NCBI RefSeq assembly: GCF_009883055.1 | Contig: NZ_WWVR01000015.1 | Location: 28,006-92,005, forward strand | Source of the DNA: Blautia sp. BIOML-A1 | Lineage (GTDB): Bacteria > Bacillota > Clostridia > Lachnospirales > Lachnospiraceae | Length of the DNA: 64,000 nt | Direction of reading: 5' to 3' | Part shown: positions 9,135 through 16,427 of the stretch, one piece after another | How the letters are laid out: each line of letters begins with the position of its first letter | How positions within the stretch are numbered: position 1 is the stretch's first letter | Translations under genes and position numbers: made by a program | Notes under the pieces: generated by a model | Seen by the model: only the letters and a program-made list of their open reading frames with translations | What the model was told of the DNA's origin: nothing | Database searches by the model: none

Positions 9135-12100
9135 TCATGAAGTCTTCCGAAGCATCATTCCAAGTTTCCGGGCATCTATTGGTTTCGGAATATATCCGTC
9201 CATGCCCGCATCCAGACATTTACGGGCATTTTCTTCGGAAACCTGGGCTGTTATCGCAAGAATCAGAACGCTTCCGGCATCCTCACGTTTCAGTTTACGG
9301 ATATGTTTTGCTGCTGTTATTCCATCCATGACCGGCATCATAACATCCATAAGAATCGCATCATATCTGCCCGGCTCTGATCCGGCAAATTTCTCCACCG
9401 CTTCCTTACCATTCCATGCCTTATCCACCTCTGTCCCAAGCTCAGTCAGATAAAACTCCGCAATCTCCATATTGATCTCATTGTCCTCTGCCAGCAGAAT
9501 CTTCATTCCTCTGAGCATTCTTTCCTGCGGATGCTCCTGTGGTTCCATTTCATCCTGCTGATGAATATTCTGATCAATCTTAAACGGTATACGGAAGATA
9601 AAGGCGGTTCCCTTTCCCAGCTCACTTTCTACCTCGATCGTACCTCCCATCAGGTCAATAAGTGCCTTTACAATAGACATGCCAAGTCCGGTTCCCCGGT
9701 ACTTCGTTCTGGCATCATTTGTTTCCTGCGTGAACGGTTTGAACAGTTCATTCTCTATGAACTCTCTGCTCATTCCTGTTCCAGAATCCACAATTTTAAA
9801 TTCCAAAAGAGCAATCTCTCCATCATCCGAAAGTTCCTGTACATAAGTGTCGATCGTTCCGTTTTCTTTATTATACTTCACTGCATTGCTCAGAAGGTTG
9901 AGCATAATCCTTCGAAGCTGCAGAGATGTACCATAGAGCTTTGTGTGCCTTATCGTTTCTTCGTGTCTCCTATATGCAATTCCGGTCTGAGTAAGCTGTG
10001 CCGCCATCAGTGCATCTACTTCATCCATCAGTTTCTCAAGGTCAAAAGCTTCCTCCTTTGTGTCAAGCTTTCCTGCTTCCAGCTTGCTCATATCCAGCAC
10101 ATCATTTACAAGTTCCAGAAGATGGCTTGTCGAAAGCTGTATCTTATGGAGACTGTCATTTACTTTTTCCTCATCCTGACGGTTTTTGTAAATGATATCA
10201 AGCATCCCCATAATACCGTTGATCGGTGTGCGGATGTCATGACTCATACGGTTCATAAATTCCGTCTTGGCTCTGTTCTCGGAGTCTGCCTCCTCAATTG
10301 CTATTTTGAGACGTTCATTTTCTTTCTCTTCTTTCTCATGAAACTCCGACGTATTCTTAAACAGAATGATTCCATGAACAACAGTACTTTCTTTATCTGT
10401 CTTTGGATCATACACGATATCTCTGGACATCAGAACTGTTTTCTGAAGCCAGATCGACGGTTCATCCTTACCACTTTCACGATATTCAACCGTCACCTGC
10501 CTGGAGCCGGTTTCAAATCGTCTGAGCAGTTTCTGTGAAGAGTCCACAATCCTGTAGTTTTCTATTGTATCGTCTGTCACATAACTACACCTCTCACGAC
10601 AATACTCCGTGTAAGAACAAGGTGTATGAACTTCGATTTTGATCTCCTCTGCGGTTGCGTCAAAGAAAACTTTCTCCAGCCGGTCGTTTGTCAGATCCAC
10701 CGTATAAACTGCATGGGCAGTCTGCAGAAGTGCTTCCGCATAATTGCCGTTTTCCACAATAGACTGACGGAGTTGTTCATAATAACGCGTCAGACTCTGC
10801 TGTTCATTAGCTGTATTCTCATCCGAATTCTGAAAAGCTTCAAACCCAAGCACAAAGTGATGCAACCTTCCATCCTCTGTTCCGTCAAGATACAGCACCG
10901 TTATTCTGCCGCGGTGAACCCCTTCATTATCCTCATAGTGATATGGAATTTCAAGTTTTCCTGCTGTTTCTGTAAGATGCTTTTGCAGATATTCAATCTG
11001 AAGCAGCTTTCTGAGATTTTTTCTGGTTTCTGCATCAGAAAGCTTCTGAATCACCTGCTCCACAGCACCGGAATAGCTTCCATCGTCTGCCAGAAAGAAT
11101 TTTGAACCGGTTCTCAGCACATAATATTTGTCCAGAAATGCATCACAATACATACAGCTTGAGAATTCATACCCTTCTTCCGTAATCTTTGCGAGAATAC
11201 GACGATCCATTCTCTGCTTCTGGGCCGCTTCTTCCATCCGCGCCTGGTTCTTATCGATATACATATTTTTGTCTGCAAAACGAAATAGATCTTTCATCGT
11301 GCAGCCGTCAAAATCACTCGACAACGCATAACCTGCCGCATAGCTGATCGGCAGCTGCGGATTCTTTCGAGAGTAATCCGCTACATGATCTCTTATCCTT
11401 TGGAGGCATTCCCGGACTCCGCTATGATCCATTCCTTTAAGTACAACAAGGAATTCATCTCCTCCGTCACGCCCTGTAAAAAACTCCTTTGGAACTGCTT
11501 CCCGAAGCAGTTCCGCAAACAGGCGAATATATTCATCGCCCCTGTCGTGTCCCATATCATTGTTGATGATTCTCAGATTATTCAGGTCAAACACACAGAG
11601 TGCAACCAGTTCTTCCTCTCCGATCATTCCCGGAACATTAAGGATCTCTTCACACTTATTCTTATTCGGAAGTCCTGTTGCCTCGTCCAGATATACCTTT
11701 TTCTGAAGGATTTTGTTCTGTGCCGCAAAGCGGAATGCTCTGATCAGTTCTGTGCCAATGATCAGAATAAGACCCAGAATATCCACGAAAACTACTTTTT
11801 CCAGATAGTCCAGGGCAGTTGCCTTCTTTTGTGAATAAACCTCTGCATCCCCTACTGCCTCATCACAGATCTGGAAAAACTGATCGCTCTTCTGAATAAT
11901 CTCTGTATTTTCGTATCCCTTCTCCCTTACCAGAAGAAGTTCACTTCTCACTTCCTCAAAATAACATGCAAGCTCATCCATTTTATTCTGGAAGTTCTTA
12001 TCTTCCAGACATATAAGATTCAGTTCCTCACTGCCATACCTCAGGCCCTCGATGTAGTCTGAGATTTCTCTGTATTTCTCATCCTGCGGTTCCTGAGAAA

Positions 12101-12284
12101 TTTCCAGCTTGACCATGAGCTGCGTGCCGCCTCGCACCAGTCCTGCATAATTGATAACACGGGCTGTTCCCTGGATCTTACTGACCAGGGAGATAATGAT
12201 AAAAAATAATACGATCAGTATCGTTGTAAGAACCATCATAGCCGCCCGTAAAAAGTATGTCTGTTTTTTTTCTGTGCTCTTCAT
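9135..12284 (-). CDS. hybrid histidine kinase with GGDEF domain
   Basis: 1049 residues. Two N-terminal helices (about 16-38 and 170-190) flank an outside helical region with INYAGLVRGGTQLMVKLE, like the PilJ-type nitrate/MCP sensor region. Then come a GGDEF domain (ARG GRDGGDEFLVVL near residue 272; the GGDEF loop is intact but no RxxD inhibitory site is seen just ahead), a linker region with possible PAS-like folds, HisKA (FMNRMSHDIRTPINGIMGML), HATPase_c (NLLSNAVKYN and GTGLGMSIVKAL) and a receiver (LLAEDNEINM, LMDVMMPVMDG). It thus combines possible cyclic-di-GMP synthesis with phosphorelay. It is 4 bp upstream of the CHASE kinase, and the two are surely co-transcribed. Confidence 0.88.
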   Translation of the reverse strand: MKSTEKKQTYFLRAAMMVLTTILIVLFFIIISLVSKIQGTARVINYAGLVRGGTQLMVKLEISQEPQDEKYREISDYIEGLRYGSEELNLICLEDKNFQNKMDELACYFEEVRSELLLVREKGYENTEIIQKSDQFFQICDEAVGDAEVYSQKKATALDYLEKVVFVDILGLILIIGTELIRAFRFAAQNKILQKKVYLDEATGLPNKNKCEEILNVPGMIGEEELVALCVFDLNNLRIINNDMGHDRGDEYIRLFAELLREAVPKEFFTGRDGGDEFLVVLKGMDHSGVRECLQRIRDHVADYSRKNPQLPISYAAGYALSSDFDGCTMKDLFRFADKNMYIDKNQARMEEAAQKQRMDRRILAKITEEGYEFSSCMYCDAFLDKYYVLRTGSKFFLADDGSYSGAVEQVIQKLSDAETRKNLRKLLQIEYLQKHLTETAGKLEIPYHYEDNEGVHRGRITVLYLDGTEDGRLHHFVLGFEAFQNSDENTANEQQSLTRYYEQLRQSIVENGNYAEALLQTAHAVYTVDLTNDRLEKVFFDATAEEIKIEVHTPCSYTEYCRERCSYVTDDTIENYRIVDSSQKLLRRFETGSRQVTVEYRESGKDEPSIWLQKTVLMSRDIVYDPKTDKESTVVHGIILFKNTSEFHEKEEKENERLKIAIEEADSENRAKTEFMNRMSHDIRTPINGIMGMLDIIYKNRQDEEKVNDSLHKIQLSTSHLLELVNDVLDMSKLEAGKLDTKEEAFDLEKLMDEVDALMAAQLTQTGIAYRRHEETIRHTKLYGTSLQLRRIMLNLLSNAVKYNKENGTIDTYVQELSDDGEIALLEFKIVDSGTGMSREFIENELFKPFTQETNDARTKYRGTGLGMSIVKALIDLMGGTIEVESELGKGTAFIFRIPFKIDQNIHQQDEMEPQEHPQERMLRGMKILLAEDNEINMEIAEFYLTELGTEVDKAWNGKEAVEKFAGSEPGRYDAILMDVMMPVMDGITAAKHIRKLKREDAGSVLILAITAQVSEENARKCLDAGMDGYIPKPIDARKLGMMLRKTS

Positions 12285-12367
12285 CAGATGCCCGTCCTGT
12301 TGTTTATAAAAAATTTCAGTCTTTTAATCGCTACATCCATTGTAGCTGATTCCTTATCTTTTGGCAA

Positions 12368-12400
12368 CAAAAATGGAATCTGAGTTTCCTCGGATTCCAT
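12368..12400 (-). terminator. intrinsic-terminator-like hairpin upstream of the GGDEF kinase
   Basis: ATGGAATC (12373-12380) pairs with GATTCCAT (12393-12400), extended by GAG/CTC. On the minus strand the stem is followed by TTTTTGT. It lies 84 bp before the kinase start codon. It could attenuate the kinase message, or stop antisense read-through from the znu operon across the orphan gene, because no terminator lies between those convergent genes. Confidence 0.55.
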
Positions 12401-12473
12401 GCGATGTTAGATTTTACACAATTCCAAATATGTGAATTTTATATAAATTTCATTCTGTTCTAATAGGTTTTCG

Positions 12474-12502
12474 TTGCTTTTTGCACAATGTCATTTTATA
12501 AT
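12474..12502 (+). promoter_or_regulatory. predicted promoter of the orphan gene at 12550
   Basis: TTGCTT (12474-12479), 17-bp spacer, TATAAT (12497-12502), on the plus strand, 48 bp ahead of the start codon. Confidence 0.6.
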
Positions 12503-12549
12503 AAAAGCTATAAAACAGCTTATAAATCTTTATCAGGAGGGTGAATTTT

Positions 12550-13071
12550 ATGAATGAAGAACTTTTTAATGAAGCCGCCAGATCAAATGTTTTATCCAAA
12601 AAGCTGATCGATCAGCTTCAGGAAAGCATGACCTACAGCAGTATTTCCTTTATTAACTGGACGATCGAGGTCCTTACCCTGATCAAGAACCGCCTGGAAC
12701 GCGGAGACAGAATTTCTGACGAAGTCAGCGGAGAAGTTTATACGATTCACTCCTTCCAGAAATTTGTCAAAGCAAATTTCTCTTCCTATATAACCAGTCA
12801 GGTATTTAAAGAGATAAGCAATCCGGAAAAGATCTACTACACTCTTACCCCATGTGAGGACGGCTACAGTCTTCTTATGGCAGATTCCGATGACAATAAG
12901 ACTTACGCCTGGATTTCCAGCATCAGCAAGAGATTTTCCCTCGTACAGATGATAGCTACCGGTATTGTCTATATCAAGGACACCCGTACCGATACCTATC
13001 AGCCGTTTATCTCCGGCAACGGTAAATACTGCCGCTACGATAAAGAAAGAGGAATCATCGTCGAGATCTGA
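12550..13071 (+). CDS. uncharacterised 173-residue protein
   Basis: I do not recognise this family. It is a soluble protein of mixed charge with no signal peptide, membrane helix or cysteine cluster. It starts NEELFNEAARSNVLSKKLID and has a helical first half and a beta-rich second half (YYTLTPCEDGYSLLMADS, then TYAWISSISKRFSLVQM). The ATG at 12550 is chosen over a GTG at 12541 because AGGAGG (12535-12540) is 9 bp from the ATG but touches the GTG. A good promoter precedes it. Its stop codon directly abuts the stop codon of the convergent znuB gene. It is one of the few plus-strand genes here and has no evident partner. Confidence 0.8.
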   Translation: MNEELFNEAARSNVLSKKLIDQLQESMTYSSISFINWTIEVLTLIKNRLERGDRISDEVSGEVYTIHSFQKFVKANFSSYITSQVFKEISNPEKIYYTLTPCEDGYSLLMADSDDNKTYAWISSISKRFSLVQMIATGIVYIKDTRTDTYQPFISGNGKYCRYDKERGIIVEI

Positions 13072-13908
13072 TCATCTCCCGAGAATTCTTCCGATCCCAT
13101 AGGACGCCAGAAATACTGCAATATCAACAGCCACGATCGTTGATCCGACCGGAGTTCCTGCCAGGATGGAAATCAGGATTCCACCTGCTGCACTGAACAC
13201 AGACATCACTGCTGCACTGATCGTTACCGAACGGAAGGATTTAAACAATCTCATAGCAGAAAGTGCCGGGAAGATCACCAATGCGGATATCAGAAGCGAC
13301 CCTACCAGGTTCATTGCCAGAACAATGATCACCGCAATCACAACTGCGATCAGAAGATTATAGGCATTTGCCCTGGTTCCGGCCGCTTTTGCAAAGTTTT
13401 CATCAAAGGTCACGGCAAAAATCTTATTATAAAACAGAATAAAGACCGCTACAACCACGACAGAAAGAATCGCACACAGCCAGACCTCGCCCTCGGTCAA
13501 TGTCAGAATGGATGTAGAACCAAACAGAGTGCTACACACGTCCCCCGAGATATTCGGACTGGTGGAAAACAAATTCATCAGAAGATAACCGATTGCCAGT
13601 GCACCGACAGAGATCATGGCAATTGCCGCATCTCCCTTGATTCTCGTATTCTGCCCTGCCCGAAGAAGGAAGATCGCACAGATTACCGTTACCGGAAGAA
13701 TGAATAACATATTGTTGGTGACATTCAGTACGGATGCGATCGCCATGGCTCCGAAAGCCACATGGGAAAGACCGTCCCCGATAAACGAAAATCTCTTCAA
13801 TACCAGTGTCACGCCCAAAAGAGAGGAGCACAGTGCTATCAGCACACCAACAATCAGTGCATATCGCACAAATGGATACTGAAAGTACATCTGAAGTGTC
13901 TCAAACAT
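13072..13908 (-). CDS. znuB: zinc/manganese ABC transporter permease (ZnuB type)
   Basis: 278 residues, ABC-3 family membrane subunit with about eight helices. Recognisable stretches are GDGLSHVAFGAMAIA, DENFAKAAGTRANAYNLL and LVGSLLISALVIFPALSAM. The start is the ATG at 13906-13908, 1 bp after the ATPase stop codon and with AGGAAGAG just ahead. An in-frame upstream ATG at 14020 would lie inside the ATPase gene and is rejected. It is the last gene of a zur-znuACB operon and ends exactly at the stop of the convergent orphan gene. Confidence 0.9.
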   Translation of the reverse strand: MFETLQMYFQYPFVRYALIVGVLIALCSSLLGVTLVLKRFSFIGDGLSHVAFGAMAIASVLNVTNNMLFILPVTVICAIFLLRAGQNTRIKGDAAIAMISVGALAIGYLLMNLFSTSPNISGDVCSTLFGSTSILTLTEGEVWLCAILSVVVVAVFILFYNKIFAVTFDENFAKAAGTRANAYNLLIAVVIAVIIVLAMNLVGSLLISALVIFPALSAMRLFKSFRSVTISAAVMSVFSAAGGILISILAGTPVGSTIVAVDIAVFLASYGIGRILGR

Positions 13909-13909
13909 T

Positions 13910-14620
13910 TTACTCTTCCTCCTCTTCCTGTCCGGTAAAAGCTTTACCCAGACTGCTTTCAAGATATTGCTTCCTGGTTCCGAAGAAGCAGTTTTCTCCG
14001 ATATGCAGGATATGTGTCGCATATTTTATCGCTGCTGCAATATCATGTGAAATCATGATAATCGTGATTCCGTCTTTTTTGTTCAAATCTCTGATAAGCT
14101 GATACATCTCTGCAGTTACTCTTGGATCCAGACCGGATACCGGCTCATCGAGAAGAAGAATTTTCTGTGCCGCACAAAGTGCTCTTGCAAGAAGTACTCT
14201 CTGCTGCTGTCCACCAGAAAGTTCCCGGTAACAGTGATCAGCAAGATCCTGGATCATCATTTTTTCCATTGCCTTCCTTGCAATACGTTTTTCTTCTTTG
14301 TTGTAGAATGGTCGAAACCCGCATCGGCTCTGGCATCCGGACAGAACAATCTCTTTCACTGATGCCGGGAAATCTCTCTGTACCAGCGTCTGCTGGGGAA
14401 GATATCCAATTTCATTTTTCTTTAGCCCATCTCCCAGCTCAATCGTACCGCTGATTGGCGACTGTAGATGAAGCAGTGTCTTCATTAATGTTGATTTACC
14501 AGATCCGTTTTCTCCCACAATGCAGAGATAATCTCCTGCACTGATGGAAAAATTAAGATCTTCCTGAATCGCCCGGTTATCATATCCCAGGGTAAGGTTT
14601 CTGCATGTGATCTGTGCCAT
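13910..14620 (-). CDS. znuC: zinc ABC transporter ATP-binding protein (ZnuC type)
   Basis: 236-residue ABC ATPase. Walker A GENGSGKSTLMKT is at about residue 36, the Q-loop GYLPQ at about 74, the signature LSGGQQQRVLLARAL at about 133, Walker B ILLLDEPVSGLD at about 153 and the switch His in MISHD at about 189. All motifs are intact. The ATG at 14618-14620 is chosen because AGGAGG lies 7 bp before it; an ATG 18 bp upstream lacks such a site. It powers uptake through the neighbouring permease and binding protein. Confidence 0.92.
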   Translation of the reverse strand: MAQITCRNLTLGYDNRAIQEDLNFSISAGDYLCIVGENGSGKSTLMKTLLHLQSPISGTIELGDGLKKNEIGYLPQQTLVQRDFPASVKEIVLSGCQSRCGFRPFYNKEEKRIARKAMEKMMIQDLADHCYRELSGGQQQRVLLARALCAAQKILLLDEPVSGLDPRVTAEMYQLIRDLNKKDGITIIMISHDIAAAIKYATHILHIGENCFFGTRKQYLESSLGKAFTGQEEEEE

Positions 14621-14655
14621 TATTGTCCCTCCTGTCATGGACAGTTGTAAATTTA

Positions 14656-15651
14656 TCAGTTCAGTGCTTCCTTTAATACTTTCAGATTCTCCTTCATCAC
14701 AGAAAGATATGTCGTACCATCAGCAATCTCCTGTGCCGTGATCGACTGCATGGAATTCAGCACCAGAATATTCTGATCTTTTGTCTTCGTGTTTTCTATT
14801 ACTGTCTGTGCGATCCTGTCATCAGATTTTTCAATTGTAAATACACTGTTCAATCCAAGTTCATCGATCTTCCTGGCTAGAAAGGTAATCGTCTTAAAGC
14901 TTGCCTCTGATTCTGCCGAACAGCCGGAAAAAGCGGCATAGTAATTAAGTCCATAATCGTCTGTCAGATAACGAAATGGAAAACGGTCCGCAAACAGAAG
15001 TGTGTTTTGTTTCGCATTTTCCACCGTATTTTGATATTCTGCATCCAGATTGGCAAGTTTTTTCTGATAAGCCTCTGCGTTAGACTGATAGATATCTTTA
15101 TTTTCCGGATCCATTTCTGTAAGAGTTTCCGCAATCGCATCACAGACTGTGGATGCGTTGCGAAGAGAAGTCCAGACATGTTCATCATATTCCTTCTCAT
15201 CTTCATGCTCATGTCCGTGCTCGTTCTCCTGCATACCCTCAACAGTTTCCTCTTCCTTTATGGAATCCGCGAGGACTTCCATCAGGTTGATCGTCTTCAT
15301 ATTTTTATTCTGTGCAGACTTCAGTGCATCTTCGATCCATTCATCTGACTCACCGCCCACATAGATCAGAAGATCACAGCCGGACACCTTCATGATATCC
15401 TTTACCGCCGGCTGAAAGCTGTGAAGATCTGTCCCATTATCCAGAAGCATCGTAAGCTCTACATCTGCTTCCCGTTCTCCAAGAACTGCCCGTGTCCAGT
15501 CATATTCCGGAAAGATTGTTGTTACAATCTTTAATTTTTTATCCGACGTGTCCCTTACACCGGCCTCTGCTGTGTGCAGTCCCGCAAAAGGAATACTGAG
15601 GCTTACCACCCCCATAAAAACTGCCAGCATACCTGCGATCCATTTTTTCAT
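14656..15651 (-). CDS. znuA: zinc ABC transporter substrate-binding protein (ZnuA type)
   Basis: 331 residues, cluster A-I metal-binding protein. Metal-ligand regions are visible: GTDLHSFQPAVKD (first His), EYDEHVWTSLRN (second His) and the ENTKTKDQNILVL-type C-terminal lobe. A flexible acidic/His loop, NEHGHEHEDEKEYDEH (about residues 150-165), is typical for zinc binders. The signal sequence (MKKWIAGMLAVFMGVVSLSI, then HTAEAG) has no lipobox cysteine, unlike most Gram-positive binding proteins. Zinc rather than manganese is inferred from the His loop and the Fur-family regulator in the same operon. Confidence 0.9.
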   Translation of the reverse strand: MKKWIAGMLAVFMGVVSLSIPFAGLHTAEAGVRDTSDKKLKIVTTIFPEYDWTRAVLGEREADVELTMLLDNGTDLHSFQPAVKDIMKVSGCDLLIYVGGESDEWIEDALKSAQNKNMKTINLMEVLADSIKEEETVEGMQENEHGHEHEDEKEYDEHVWTSLRNASTVCDAIAETLTEMDPENKDIYQSNAEAYQKKLANLDAEYQNTVENAKQNTLLFADRFPFRYLTDDYGLNYYAAFSGCSAESEASFKTITFLARKIDELGLNSVFTIEKSDDRIAQTVIENTKTKDQNILVLNSMQSITAQEIADGTTYLSVMKENLKVLKEALN

Positions 15652-15705
15652 TCTGTCTTCTCACTTCCTTCTATAATTATGTTCTTATTTTCAGGTATCA
15701 TCATC

Positions 15706-16128
15706 CTATTTCTTATCTCTGCAGTCCGCACAGATTCCATAAAAAACAGTCCTGCATGAGTCCATCTGGAATCCATGATCCTCCATCAGATGCTGTCTCA
15801 GTTTAACCACATCCTCGCAGTGGAGATGGATCAGTTTTCCACATTTCTCGCATTTACAGTGAAAACAGACGGTCTTATGACAGTGTTCCTCTGCCCCAAG
15901 GTATTCAAAGCAGGCACTGCTTGTCCCGTCTACATTATACTTGGCAACCAGACCCTGCTCTACCATCTTCTCCAGATTACGGTAAACGGTTGTCGTTCCG
16001 ATTGTAATTCCCTGTTCTTTAAAATAAGAACAGACATCTGCAACCGTCACATGCGTACCTTCTACTGTTTTTAGATAAGTCAGTAACTGTGCCATCTGTT
16101 TTGTCTGATAAGGTGCTTTACTTCCCAT
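15706..16128 (-). CDS. zur: Fur-family metal regulator, probably zinc-sensing
   Basis: 140 residues. Fur-type winged helix (TKQMAQLLTYLKTVEGTHVT, then TTVYRNLEKMVEQGLVAK) followed by the dimerisation/metal domain with AEEHCHKTVCFHCKCEKCGK and CADC. Two CxxC pairs form the structural zinc site, and the His-rich stretch (HLHCEDV, MEDHGF) fits the sensing site. The start at 16126-16128 has AAGGAAG ahead of it; a longer in-frame reading would run into mobile element R3. It leads the znuACB operon and two operators flank the promoter, so it probably represses itself and the transporter in zinc-replete cells. A Fe or Mn role cannot be excluded from sequence alone. Confidence 0.88.
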   Translation of the reverse strand: MGSKAPYQTKQMAQLLTYLKTVEGTHVTVADVCSYFKEQGITIGTTTVYRNLEKMVEQGLVAKYNVDGTSSACFEYLGAEEHCHKTVCFHCKCEKCGKLIHLHCEDVVKLRQHLMEDHGFQMDSCRTVFYGICADCRDKK

Positions 16129-16173
16129 AGTATCTTCCTTCCGCCGGAATACCCGGCATATAAATCTATATTC

Positions 16174-16316
16174 GTAACTGTTCAGTACCCTCACAGTTAC
16201 GAGTCAAAATGCATTCCAAATCACCTTCGGTGATGGCATTTTGCCTTATATGTCTCGGGATTTTGGCAAAAAACATGCCAAAACGCCTCGCGGGATACTA
16301 CCTTCTGAATAGTTAC
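16174..16316 (+). mobile_element. 143-bp MITE-like element, copy R3 (type A), in the zur leader
   Basis: Complete ends GTAACTGTTCAG and CTGAATAGTTAC. The 8-bp duplication is perfect: CTATATTC at 16166-16173 and 16317-16324. It sits between the promoter (-10 at about 16358-16363) and the zur start codon at 16128, so it is transcribed as most of the 5' untranslated leader of the zur-znu operon. Confidence 0.92.
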
Positions 16317-16341
16317 CTATATTCAATATTTTTACCCAAAA

Positions 16342-16402
16342 TGAAAACCGTTTTCATATTATAGCACAATCTGATGATGTGTCAATATGAAAACGGTTTT
16401 CA
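16342..16402 (-). promoter_or_regulatory. zur-znu promoter flanked by two identical operators
   Basis: Two perfect 7-1-7 palindromes, TGAAAACCGTTTTCA (16342-16356) and TGAAAACGGTTTTCA (16388-16402), are mirror images of each other with centres 46 bp apart. Between them on the minus strand lie TTGACA, a 16-bp spacer and TATAAT, a near-consensus promoter. One operator touches the -35 and the other the start point. The sequence resembles actinobacterial Zur boxes, and it also fits the relaxed CcpA cre pattern. Confidence 0.75.
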
Positions 16403-16427
16403 TTTTCGTTTATTATATATTTTTTTA

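Noticed and set aside
9531-10538. 335-codon plus-strand frame
   Set aside because: Antisense shadow of the GGDEF hybrid kinase; no recognisable protein features.
14020-14022. Upstream ATG as start of znuB
   Set aside because: It would put 38 residues inside the ATPase gene; the ATG at 13908 has its own ribosome site directly after the ATPase stop.
16174-16316. Element R3 as a riboswitch for zinc or other metal
   Set aside because: The same 143 bp occurs at four other sites beside unrelated genes and is flanked by a target duplication, so it is a mobile element, not a dedicated aptamer.
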